Part shown: positions 26,201 to 39,500 of the stretch, piece by piece | Layout: each line of letters opens with the position of its first letter | Numbering within the stretch: position 1 is the first letter of the stretch | From: Echinococcus granulosus | Lineage: Eukaryota > Platyhelminthes > Cestoda > Cyclophyllidea > Taeniidae | Direction: 5' to 3' | Length of the DNA stretch: 64,000 nucleotides | NCBI RefSeq assembly: GCF_000524195.1 | Contig: NW_020170425.1 | Span: 130,668 to 194,667 of the forward strand | Made by a program: the position numbers and the translations under genes | Notes under the pieces: model-generated | What the model saw: the letters and a program-made list of their open reading frames with translations, nothing else | What the model was told of the DNA's origin: nothing | Database searches by the model: none

Positions 26201-29200
26201 ATGTTGACATGAATTATTCTTACTCATTTTGTTAACAGAAAATAGACGATTTTCGGAATAGTCACGGATTTTTAAGCCAAATATATAATTGAGATATGAG
26301 TGTAATTATTGTTTTATCATGATTGTAGACAATCCGTTTAATTATTCCCGGTTTTGAGTACTGATGATTTGAGTCCACGTTACAACTTAATAAACACCAA
26401 ATATTAGCCTCTGGTAATATGGAACAGTCACGAAAGGAGTATCGCCATGAGACGCGAAATTCTCACAAAATTACCAAGCAGATTAAAACTGAGCCACCTG
26501 GAGAAATGGCCTCAGCATTACTGTTTCAACTAGAACACAGAACAGCTAATGCTTAATTTGAAATACATTCCAGAATTTTTAGTTTATCTTATGTTGGTAC
26601 GTGAGATTTTGAATACAGAGTTGTAGAAAAGAAGGGGTTTGTTGCTTAAAAGAGTAAATACTTGTTTCCGACCAGTTTCCGTTTAATGCTAGAAGCGCAC
26701 AACTGTGACATCCCATTGCAAATGCGTGTCCAAAGAACTTAGTTAAAGCCTTAATACCTAAGAATCATTCAGCTTTAAATCCGCCAATGTTTGTGATGGA
26801 GGAAAAATTCGGATCTTTTTTGCTGTCTGTATGCTGGTAACCTTGCAAACGAGGTGACAAATTGGAGCAAGGCCGAATTTGCACAATTGAGAGATGATGG
26901 AAGCGGATGGCCGTTGATGTTGAAGGGGGACTACCGGACGCAATGTATGAATTCCATTGCTTAAAACGCACAGGGCTCTATTATATCGTGAAATTTCCCC
27001 GATTTGATTTTGCTGCCGAGTGTAAATTTCCATAACCATTTAAACATATTTTCGTTTTGTACTTTGAACACATAACAAAAAAATCTGCATATCGAATGGA
27101 ATAATTAGCGATGCTAGTAAAGTGTTGGCGATAAAAGCAAATTGATGCAGTTTTAGCACTTTACTACACTGGATTGATGAGGATGCTAATAGACAAATCT
27201 GCGCCATAAAAATATGCTTAGTGCCATCAAAATAATCTGGAGTGTGAACAGAGCGTTCAGACGATCAGAGTTACTTACTAAACCATCAAAATCGTGAATT
27301 TTCCTCTCACAGGTGAAGGAAACGTAAGAACTCGGCATATTAGTTATTTCCGGTGCATTGGTAGCGCTTTACATCTGTACTGCTAATTTCTGGCTCATTC
27401 CACTAGTGAACCAGCCATACAAGGATTTGTACTCGAGTGGTATTTGGATACAATAATTTTGAACTCGACACAGAATGAACTGCGAACAAGTTGGCAAACA
27501 GGTTGCCAGAAATATTGTATACCTTAAACTCACTTTGGCACTATAATAATGTTCAAACAATCAAATCTTGTAGGTGACTGTATGTTGGAAAACCTTATAT
27601 AAACGATGAGAAGGAACAAATAAATTTTAAATTAATTTAAAGTCCTTGTCAAGTCGACAAATCACTGATACAGGAAAATTCCTCCGTGTCTCGGCAAAAA
27701 TCGGATGCAAGGACAGCCATTATTTATAAATGAATGCAGTTGAGATTTTGCATACGTTTTTGCCTAGGCCGATTTGTAAGTTTGTGAATTTTTAGATCGA
27801 GTCAATAAACTAGGTAGACTCTGTGTTTTTCGGTTGTAAGATGCAAAATACACCGTTCGTGTACAACTTAAAAGTGCCCATCACATACTTTTAACATTGC
27901 TAAAGGAATGCCAATGGGTGAAATCGGAGACCAACTGCAAAAACTCGTGAGACAAGCACTTTTAAAGCTCCCAATAGTTACTGCGAAGGAAACTAAAATG
28001 GTTACACTTTAATATGTATTGTGTTTCTGAATTTGCTAGCTAATGTGGCACTTGAACTTTCATAGTGTGAAGAGTAGCAAACGCAGTTTAATCACACTGT
28101 CTTTCATGATTGAATCAACCTTAAACTGAATTCACATACAGGAATCCTATAGAGCGCCAAAGACCTTACGTGAACCGCTTTTGAAAGTGACAAGTACATG
28201 CATTTCGTTTTGGATCAGCCTAACAGCCCTAACATGCATGCTCATAATCAGAGGAAAAAATTGACTTCCATAAAACAGAATCGTTTCCTCCAAAAAGTAA
28301 GAACAAATTTAAGTGTGCATTTAAATGCTTATAACTGAAATATCGTTATGAATTTATAAAATGGAGAAGTGCTAGTAGACATCCCTCGTTTTGGCTTCTC
28401 GTAGGGCAGACTGATTTTCAAAAGCACAGTTTTGGAGCACCAGCGAAGGGCAGGGCAGTATCGTGTTCAATCTAACATGCGCAAATGCGGGCAACTGCTA
28501 TTGTTTATCATGTAATTGAGCATTTAGAAATTGAAGTAATGTAATGTTTGAATAAAACAGAATCGTTTGCCTTCATTGCCACCTGGATAAAAAGATAAAG
28601 TGGACGAATAATCAATGGTACCTACCTAACCACGGTGACTAAGCGTGTAGATTATACACTAGTAATTTAGGTATATCTTAAATAGATGAGGCTTATTTAT
28701 TTGCGTCGTCTAAATATCCACAAAAGTAAAAATCTTAAAGACTGCAAATCACTTTTATCCAGGTAAATGGGGGTTCCACTCTGTACGTTCTAAAGGTCTT
28801 CCAGAAAAGTTTGCCTCTATCACATTTAAGCTCATAATACTATTATAATCCCAAAAGTTGTAAAAATAATCCTCCCTATAATAATATTCCACGAAGTTTG
28901 AGTTTTTGTTTTTAATGTGCTTGATTAAATCTGCTCTATAGTGAATGAAATTGTTTTAGCGTACTTGAAGTTAAGTGTAGTAACTTTGAAAAGCATTGTT
29001 CGGTGATAGTAAAGACCTGTCGGTGTGGACAGCTTCTAATAAAAAATTGCAAGACTTTAAAAGCACACCATATGAATGTGGTTTAGGGTGTTTTTTTGCT
29101 ACAGTTCACCGCTGTCTCCAAATGCAAAGATTTGTCTAGTAAAAGTTGTGTAACCCTGCCTGGTATATTGTTGGGTTAGCAATGAAATCAGGGTAGACCG

Positions 29201-30204
29201 TTTGCGAACATTCAAACCCGATTACATGGCATCCTATCACATATTCGTTGATAAGTCCAACAACGGTAATAGTGCTCGTTTTTTGGGTAAACCATTTTTA
29301 ACTTAGCAACTGTAGTTCTAGCATTTTCGATAATAAGCTCAGCAGAGGTCGCTCAAATTAATAACGGTAATCACGAAGCAGTAAGGGTAATCCATCATAG
29401 CTTATGTAAGGAAATCTTTTCCTAATGGAAATTATAAGGAATTTCACCAACTCTCAAATTTACTTAACGTCCTTCAATATTCAGCCAATTCACATTCATG
29501 ATTGCAAGTTAGTAAAAAATGACAGATGACACTTAGTGGAAGTTCCTTGCACTAAAATTTTATCGGAAATTTGTTAAAAATGCAAATAAATTTTGACAAT
29601 TTGTAGCTTAACATTTATTTTGTCGATAAATCCCACGTTCCATATTTGAGGCATGCAGTAGTGGATTTAAAACAATTGTTTCCGAATTAGATTTGTTTTT
29701 GGCAAACTTATTTTAGTTTTGGATGGCTAGAATTCATCTAAACCATATTGGGCACGATATGGTCTTTAAACTCTACGCATTATCCTAAAAATTGTTTTGA
29801 AGTCCCTGAGTAAGGAAATCGAGACCAAGTATTTACAGTGGTTATGCAAGTGTAATGATCCTGCTATACACTTAGACAGGTTGAGTGAAAGGAAGTATGA
29901 TGTCAAGCCTTGGCATTACGCGAACACCGCAAAACTACATTTACCTCCAGTGCTTATGCATTTACCCTCGTCACGTGATTCGGATTCGGTCTATAATCAT
30001 TTCAATGTTTATTTTACACGATATATAAGACATAAATAATTGTTTGCCATGCCGAGTAAATGCCCTCTCATAATGGTTGTTGCCCATCACTAAAAGCTAA
30101 CGTCTTAAAGTGAGTTCGGGGTTAGATAATATGAAAGCTGGAAGATTTTTAAAGATAGAGAAGTTAATATGAATAAGGTTGGTATTCGATGTTGAAGAAA
30201 TAGG
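17272..30204. other. about 13 kb with no recognised gene
   Basis: I saw no conserved protein, RNA gene, LTR pair or tandem array. A few patches deserve mention. Minus strand 17700..17571 has an open frame (LDGVLIVDTHPYVYFIFVEG) ending at a GTGAGT donor. Plus strand 18272-18553 is a 94-codon frame ending exactly at a GTAAGT donor. Positions 20640-21000 are GC-richer, with overlapping frames on both strands. The plus frame at 29797-30039 (80 codons) lies just downstream of the dystroglycan 3' end. None resembles a family I know. The region may hold regulatory DNA, decayed transposons or fast-evolving exons. Confidence 0.45.
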
Positions 30205-30506
30205 TTAGACTGCGGGGTCCCTACGATAGGGGTTAAACTGAGGGGTCATTTGACGAGGCACGCCAAATCGCGCATCAATGGGGGGTGGGAGGTTTCGGTA
30301 GGGATCTGGTCGCTGACCCATTGCATAGAAGTGCCGCGTGCTGGGAGAGCCAGACGGCGCGACGCGTGGCTGGAAAGTTTGCTCGCCAGCGCTTTTGGTT
30401 AGTGGAGGCATTAACTCCGGCGGCTTCAGTGGAGGTTTTTCGTTCGGGAGTATGAGGGGTTTTGAAGGTGGTGACGGGACACTGTCAATGTCCTTCAAGT
30501 GGCCAA
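30205..30506 (-). other. DAG1: dystroglycan last exon: proline-rich cytoplasmic tail and stop
   Basis: After a pyrimidine-rich acceptor, the exon encodes SPPSKPLILPNEKPPLKPPE, strikingly close to the human [20 protein letters not shown] segment and firm proof of identity. It then runs to PRQMTPQFNPYRRDPAV and a TAA stop. The human tail ends MTPYRSPPPYVPP; here the MTP is kept but the terminal PPPY is not. Confidence 0.93.
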
Positions 30507-33500
30507 CTAAGAAAACAGCAAAACAATAATATCCAAAGTCTTCCTTGGAACCCCTCAAAAAAAATTTTAATGGAGAAGGTTGTCCGGAGTTAAAATTGGA
30601 CAAAGCTTTGGTACACTTATAAAAATTTTGGGTTTAAAATAACTCGAGCAGCAGAGCTACTGAATTTTCTTGTTTCTCAATTATTGCTAAAGGCGTAAAC
30701 CGGTAGAACCGGAAATTTCTACACTGATTGATAGGATCGTATTTGTTGCAAAAAATCATTAGAACAGTTTTTGGGTTGATTTATGAATCTCTAGTGAGGT
30801 CGAATTGAGTGAAAACTTAAGTGTTTTTTATTGTATTAGGACAAACCGTTAAGTATTAAAACAACTGATACACAATAAGATTTTGCTAAGTTCCATTGAC
30901 TAGAGAGTACAAGTGGAGTTCTTTTGTTAAGCGCCAGTTAACCTTAAAACTAAAAACGACTAAAAGTGGACCAATAAACACACGTGGGAATCTCACGAAC
31001 TAAAAAATGGATTTTTTACCTCTCAAGGAAAGTGAATGGTTATAATGACAATATTGTCAACTGATTGGACAGTGGGGTGGGAAATTGGATCGAGTGTGAT
31101 TCCTAGACTGTAATTTTATGCCGAAAATGCAAACGTACACCTTAGTGAATAATTCATTTAAACGCGTATTCAAAGTGAAAACTCTCATAATTCAAGTCCA
31201 ACATAAAGTTCAGTAGAGAAAGATAGGTTTGCTTCCAATAAACGACAGCTTAAGAAGAAATCATGAGGAACTAATGCATTTCATGAGCAGAGTATGCACT
31301 TAGCAATAGGTGGGTAACGAGTTAGCAGAAAGTGGAAGGATACTATAAAACATTTTATCAGATTTCCAACTAACGAATCTCCCAAAAATTTGTTCTTCGA
31401 AGATAGGAGACACTACATTTGCTTAAGTCCAAATGAATTGAAATTCCTCCTTAATAACTTTGACCAGTGGCGATTTTGCAATGCGGCTTGTTTTTGGCTA
31501 ATTTGAAGAGACTGTCTTAATTACTTGGGTGCGTTGACACATTTACAAACTAGTCTAACGTGGTAAAATTTTCTGTCTTCAAATTTTTCCGCGTCTGTCA
31601 AATTTGTTTTATTTGAAACAAAGTGGATCAAACAATTTTACTTCGCTTTGCTTCATGGATGAATAGTATGCTTTTCATAGTAAATGGGAAAGCTCCATGT
31701 TTATCGTGCTTATTAGCCAGCTTGTTGCAACTTTTTGCCATTAGTAGTGATGACTTGTCGTTAATTAATACATTTCATTAACGTCCCAAGCAGGTCGGTA
31801 AATGGAAGATGGACGATTGTAAATTGAACAGATGGTTTAAGAAGCAAATAAATAATGGGATACATGGATGAATTTATTGGCCAGAGGTTTTTGATATTTT
31901 TTGTTACTAAATTCACCAGGGGCGTTCAAAGGTGATTTTATGCTTGTTAAATGGGTGCATTAACCAAGAAGTGCGTCATACCGACAAAATGAATGCAGAA
32001 TATTAAAATAATTGTGGGGAAACTTGTAGAAACTTTAGCAATGCGAATATGACTGCAGAAAACCAATCTGCCCGGCAGAATTCAACCTACTTTGTATTTC
32101 CCATATTAGTCATGCGTGATAATGTTCTTGAGGTGGCAGAATACTATGCGCAACGCATTTGCTGGTAACCACAAATGTGCCACGTAGGTGTGATTAAGGG
32201 TCCCACAGAAAATTTTGTATAGCAGACTTAAAAGTGACAGGTCACATTAAAAGTGCAGACAAATACTTTAAGTAGAAGTGTGCAGAATGTAAATGTCAGT
32301 GCAACCACCGCATGCACAGTACTGGGTGAGATAAATATCCGGATAAAAGGCGGAACACATTTAACCTTATATAATTTTTAGGGACATCTAAAGATAGCAT
32401 TTGTAAGGCGTGTTAAACTCAATTAAAAATATTATTTGTGAACACAGTCATGCTTTGAAGCTGGCGGCTTTGCCAACACTAATTGCTTTAATAAGAAAAA
32501 GAGCCAACCTTTATGCAATACTTCGCTGAAATCATCCTAGTATTCTAACAAATACGCTTTCGTCAGATCATGATGAAGGTTAATATAGAATTTGAGTATG
32601 ACTAAATTTGCCAAAACATCAGATAATGTGATTTTTCGTTAGTTTGAATTAGTACCTTTCTGTCTTATACACTCAGTCGAGGCTAGTAACTAATTGAGGG
32701 GGGTTGTATAATGATATAAATGCATTTACTTTGGCAGCACGCTTAAGAGACAAAAAATCATGAATAAGTCGTCTAAAATGCAAAGCGGTTTTGCATCACA
32801 ATAATGTTTTTAAAGTCACACACTTACTAGACTTTTGAGGTGTCTTGTTACCCATTTGGTTACCATTATTAGCGATGGTTAGACCATTTTTCTTGCCTAA
32901 CGTTTTCTTGTCTTCCTTTAGAGGAACTCGTTCTGGAGTAAATACCTCGTCTCCGTCGACAATGTCACCACCGCCTCCACCCTCGTTCTTAGTTCCATGC
33001 AGTTTTTGCTCGCGCCCTGAGTTACGTCCACGGCATTTGAGGAACCAAATAGTGGCTAGGGCGGCAGTCAGTAGGATTACTATCACTGCGCATATAGGAA
33101 GGAGGGTGGTAATGAGGAGTGCTCGCTGTTGAGTTTGTGCGCCTACAGGCTGCTGCTGTTCTGGTTGCGGCTGAAAAATTTTGGGCGGGGCAAGTGGATA
33201 TTCTGAATTTGGTTGACTTGTTACAGGGAGATTCGACAGCCCTCTATCAAGATATTCAAAGGGGTTGGGAATTTTGTCGGAATAGTCAGGTTGAAGGTTT
33301 GGTGATGTCCGTTTAGAGCCTAAAATAGACAGCATAACGGCAAAATATTGACGTGGGTAAAGTGCTTTTGCATCACTTGATTTCAAGGTATCATGCAATG
33401 CATAAGTAAACCTCAGTTATATTTTTCTAAAAGGTAACAATAAAGTATCTACCAATCGAAGTGGCTTTTTAATACTATTGCATTTACATGACAGTAACTA

Positions 33501-36500
33501 CTTTTAGCTCAATAATGCATTCAAAGTTTCAAATTTGAAAGAACCATTTTCAAATATTGCAACATGAAGGAGATGCATATTTTGTACAATTATTTACCTG
33601 CTGAAAACAATTGCCATTTAATATTCTAATGCTATCTTAACTCATTAAGCGAATTGTCTTTGCCGACGAGTGCTTGGAAGTCCCTCAAAGCATTATGGTT
33701 TGTTATGTGAATGCGCACGTAGAATATGCGCACTATCTCAAAGAGAGAAAACTATACTGCCTTTTTCGCATTTGGGCATCCAGTTATGTTAAAGTATAAA
33801 TCTTTTACTAATTCTGATGCTGAAAAACTAGGAGGCTGGTAAAAGTGGAAGCCTTTTGGTCATTCTTTTGAAAGTAAAGGTATAATAATCATAGAGGCAG
33901 AAAAAATTTGCCTCTGTAGAGTCGTTTGAATAGGGCATAATGGACTTTTTATTGCGCCAACGCAGGGGACAGGAGGCAGCATGGTCCATTTAATATTTTC
34001 CTGTTTTAAGTGTCCCTACCAATGACTTAACAATTTCAAAAAAGTTGTGAGTTTTAAATTCCAGGAGTGGTCAATCTTAGTCAAACTCAATTGTCACCAA
34101 ATATCGAAATACAAAAGTTGTCACATCCCTCCCTTTCGAAATCTTAACCACGGTCCCACATTCCTCTTTTTACTTACAAAAACCTTGACCTGTATTTGAA
34201 GTGCATTCCCATTAATAAAAGTGGATGCATTGTCAAGCAGCCCATGGAAGGCATTCAATTGCAGGAGGCACAAGAAGGCTAGTCGACCAATGAGCAGCGT
34301 GCTCACTTTTTATGCCAGTGCTGCAATGTGATTGGCTAGTTCTACACCTTATACGCATGCAGCCCCAACTCCCTCTGACTCCGACTTTTCCAAAATTCTG
34401 GAATGAAAGCGAAGTTATTAAGTTAAATCTTATTGCATAATTAGTGGATTGGATGTTGGTGACGGTAAACTGCTAAGAATACATTGGCAAGTGGAACAAC
34501 CAGTACCAAAACTGTCGGAACGAATTTTAAATACCCTTCTTTTCGCTGCAGAGCACAACAAAGTCTCACTCTGACTAGCATTACTCCCATAAGTGGAACA
34601 ATGATAAACAATTGCTGTTATGATTGCTGATTATTTCATAAGTGCCTACATGTTAGATACTAGTGAGCAGGTGGTAGTTAATACGGTTGTGTTAGTCTTC
34701 ACAGAAAAAATAAATTTCTAAATTCATTCAAATCCGATAGACTTTTGCACTAAAGTAGTTTTGATGATTTATAAAGACTTAAAGGATAAATTGACAGTAT
34801 TTTATACATTTACAGGCATACCGTTACTATTTACATATGGTTCGTTTGATATCTGAAAACGACAAAAATGTTAAATATCCATGTGACAGGAAGGGCCATT
34901 TATTAAAGTAAATTTTCACTCATTTACACGAGAATGATCTATTAAAACTTAAGGTCTATTAATCAAAGTTTTTTTAAAAAGGCATCAACCATAGGATTTA
35001 AGAAAAAAGTGTTTTAAATGTCTCAAAATTCTTCAAATTTCCATCAAGCTTCAATGCTACATTTTGCGCAAGCAGTATCATTTTTACTCTGATAAATGAT
35101 GACTTATGTCTTTTGATAGGAGGGTCCCTATCGGTAATGCAGGATCAATTTATTTCCCGACTTCACCTAATGAATAACCCGAGTACAACTAGAATTTCTA
35201 AACATGATAGCAAAGTAAAATACTCGATATGAAGGGGACTAATAAATCAAAATTCTCACATACATGCATGTTTTTTTGAAATACATGCAATTTTTTGGGC
35301 TGAAACGGCAAAAAAGTATGCTGTCAAGTGGAACGTTGGGAGGAATTCCCAAAGTAGGGTTTTACTTGACCTTATTCAGCCACTTATTGTAGAGTTGGAA
35401 ACGAACTCAGTCACCAAGGCAACCTGCTTCGCATCGACTTCCTGTCGGATAAAACGAGATTGCCTTGACTAATAAAGTGATTAAATTCGATTTAAATGTA
35501 AAAAGTACCTATTTAAGATTAGTTTTAGACATTTATCTTAACAATAATATATTCCTGCTGGCGTCCAACAGATACGTCTTCTAAAGGCATTTGACACGCC
35601 AAATGTTAATTAAAGTTACATCAAGAAAGAAATGTATTTTAAAATAGGGCGACCGCATTGCATACCGTCATTAGATCGGTCTTGGTTGTAAAACTCCATG
35701 AAGTAAAACGGGCTTTCTGTAGAAAGGCCAGAAGTTGTTTTTTGTCCATCGATATTGTAACCATTTGCATCGTAAAACTCCTCATAGTCCCATTTCCAGT
35801 CCCATACCTTATCAGGAAGCGCCGAAATGCTGTTTTCTTTATTCGGTTCTTTTTCTTTGCTGTGATCTAAATCCCCTCCGGAAGTAGATAAAGGTGACAT
35901 AGTGATGCCGGCGCAGTTGACATTGCAGCAATAGTACAATCAAGTCGAGCTGCTCCACAGATTTAACCCTCCTGATTCCCAGTTGGTCTACCAATCACAG
36001 ACACACCCTCGATAAATTGCCCTACGATTTGGCTGACAGTGTTCCTTGCCATCTGATTGGCCCAGTGTGAGGAGAAGCTGACACCGCCACACGGTTGCCC
36101 GAATTAATGCGCTAATGTTTGTAGACCAATCATCGGGCAAAATCGGCTTCAAGGAAGGTAGGACAGGCCAAGCGAAGGTAGACTAAACACGCCACTACCT
36201 CTCTTCCTCTATGCTCACACACTTTGCCCCATTTGCCCTTGCCACTGAGCTTCTTCACAGCTTCATCACAAAAATTAGTGGTCAATTGGGAGGGCCGTCT
36301 GCTCAGTGCCTCATTGACAGACCTTTTTAGGCGCTTCAGCGTGGGTGTGGCTTATCCACCCACGCACCGGTCACATTTCATCGAACTTTCACTTCAATGT
36401 TTCATAAGTAAGCGACTTCATGTCGGAAACTATGGCCATGACTTGTAGCCTTATTTGAAAAAAATATTGGATATTTCCTGGGTATTAGAAATAGTTAGTT

Positions 36501-39500
36501 CAAATGGCACAGTTGTGAGATAAATTTATTGGCAATAACCTTCGAACAATGAATTTGCTTAAAAAGGGCAATTTTGAAGGTTTAGTCAGTCCCGACAAAT
36601 TAGTGATTTACGTGAACGGTTCAAACCGAAGGAAATGCAGAACACAACTGCATCGAAATGTATCTGTCTGCAGGCGGCAACAATGCCACATAGATTCTCA
36701 CTAAGCGAAAGTGGTTAAAACCACAATTTTGCTTCCTGACACCTTATTGAGAGTTCCCCGAGTTTAAATCAGAGTAACAAGAGTCAATTTTGTATTAATC
36801 TTAAAGAGGTTACATAAATTGACTTTTCGCAACCAAAAAATGACAAATTCTAGTGCAGATGATTAATTTGGTTTTGGTGGTTTTAATCAAACTTTGCTTT
36901 TGTAATCACTTGTTCCTGACACGTTTTCCATCGTTTTATTAATTCATGACATTTATCTGATTTGCTTTTTAGCTCAAAACTTTTACTTAGACACTGTAAA
37001 TGGTTCAAATGATACACTTAAACGTCATTTGGAAATCTTGCATTCCACAGAGCGTTTTTTTAGTTAGACATGGAATGTGCCTACTTGCCTTGGAAAATAC
37101 AATCTCTAACAACGCCGTCTCAAAGCGGTAGATTACTATTTGATGGAATCTAAAATATAAATATTGAGTTTGTAAAAAATATGAGGAATATTCAAAAAGC
37201 ATTTGCTGGAAGCAGAGGAATGCATCATCACATCAGCGCATACTTCAAACTTAGCGGGTACATTTGCTCATTAATTTTCCAATCACAGCAAATTCTGCGC
37301 TAAGCATTTCAGCACTGAGGGAACAAAATTAAATCATGTTTGTTTTTTCGGATTTTGCTGTGTCCGAACCTTGGAGACGGAAGTGATTTGATGTGGTTTA
37401 AAAACATGATAGAAATATTTTTGCAAATAGGTTTACTCAGCTCCAACCGCTTAAAATAATCGACATTAGAACATTGCTCTGCAAGAGAATAAGGATTTAC
37501 ATTTACTATAACAGTGCCGAGCGTTTCAAGGAAAACCTAAATGATGTTATTTATTCCCTTGACAGGTGTCCAGGCAACATTTGACCTGTGCAGTTGCCGG
37601 CGGGAGGAGGAAACGGATAATGAGAATGTCTTTATCGAAGACAAAATTGCGCATCTTTGTGCTTTACACTGTGATTCTTCTTAAATGGTCGCTACGTCCT
37701 CATACTGGTACTTTCAGCATGCCAAAAATTGTTAAAATAAAAATGGTTTTGCGATAAATAAACAAATTTTTTAATTTGCAGCGCTCGACCATAAGGCAAG
37801 TCTAGTGGATGGATCATAGTGGAGGCCGATACAAAAAATGTTACTTTATAGAAGCAATGTCCGTCTCCAAAGTCTATCCATTTGCATGAGTAAATAGGCA
37901 CGCACTGAAAGAGGACTTGGTTAAATATCATTTGGTAAATGGGCTTTGCTCATACCTATTTTGATTCATTAAGAATACGGACGATTTTGGTGAGACGCAT
38001 GAATGGGTAACATTCAAGTCCGTCAGTGTTATTTTCGAGCAATTTATCACCAAACTACTAATTATCCACTCCCACGTTGTGAAGATGTATGCAATATAGG
38101 TAATTGCAAAACTAAGTGAATGACTTTGCGAGAAAAACGATTTTGGAGACTATGCTCACCTGACTTATTTCAAAACAAGTATATATTTATAAAAAATTGT
38201 TTATTTTACAGAAATGCATCCAGTTAACTCGAGTTACCCCAATTGGCATTGATTTCGGCAAGATATAACGATTAAAAACAAGGAAATTACGAAGTAGTCT
38301 TTGTTACAACATTTGCACATTTGCTTCGAAGAACGGTTTAAAACGTCGATTGCAACTTTGGACCATAATGTTAACGTAACTATGTCCTTAAACTAGCTTT
38401 GGCAAATCATTTAAAAAATTTAAGTACTTTGACAAGGTAGGCATTTTAACTAGAGTTTGGCGATTCTCAATGCATCGCTGCACTTTGGAAGTGCCTAATC
38501 TTTATACCCAACGGTCGCCATGACCCGAGCTCTTCTGACAGCCAATGAGGAATAAGAAAGGGTTAGGAATACGGCGTAGGCAGGGAGATGGGCAGGCAGG
38601 TTTCTGTTTACGCACCTAAGCACGCCATCCTCATCGACTTATAAAGCAGCTCATTGATGGGGTACAATGCATGCTGGTTGAAACCATTCGAACCATTTCG
38701 AGGTCAAGGGGAAGCTCACATTCATGTAATTGCTCTACTCGTTCTCAAGACGGAAAGACGATTTTGTTAGCACACAAGCGCGCAAGATGAAATGGCTTGA
38801 CTAAATAGTAAGAGGCCGGAAATGCTGCGTGCAGAAGCGTTGGGCAAAATCCAGTCGGCCCGTTTGGAAAACGCTCAGCAGGAATAAGGAGTGGTATAAA
38901 CTCCATCACTTATGAAACACAGAAAGTAATCGCATATTCCTTTTCGCTTTGACATGATGGTTGACTTTTTGCTTGGCATCATTACTAGGTAATGAACTAC
39001 AAACTTTTAAGAAAACTGCAAAACACATGGGTTTATTAGATTTCCCTACACAATGTTGAGGTACTCGTGAATTCCAACTTATGGAGGCCATATGGTGGCA
39101 TTTTTATTTATAACAAACTAAAATACTTATAACTTCTCAGATTCTGAAAGCCGCTGTTGTATCTACAAAGAACCAAGGTCGTCTACTTCATTCACATCTT
39201 TTGTATGACAGATAAAAGAACTCAGTAATTATAAGATAATAAATTGAAAGGCAGATTCTGTTTGAAAATATAAATGTACTTAAATATAACAAAATTTTCT
39301 TTGTGTCTCACCCCACGATGAATTGCTTAACGGTAAATAATAAAGCTTGCATCCACTTCTTATTTTAAAAATTTGGCTCGGTGTTGCAAGACATAAAGTT
39401 TTTTAAATCGTCATCTACCACCGTACTGTTGAAAGTGGTTAATGATAAGATGGCTTATATGAAAAAAGCATGCATGCAATTCTTTTAAAAAAGCCTCTTT

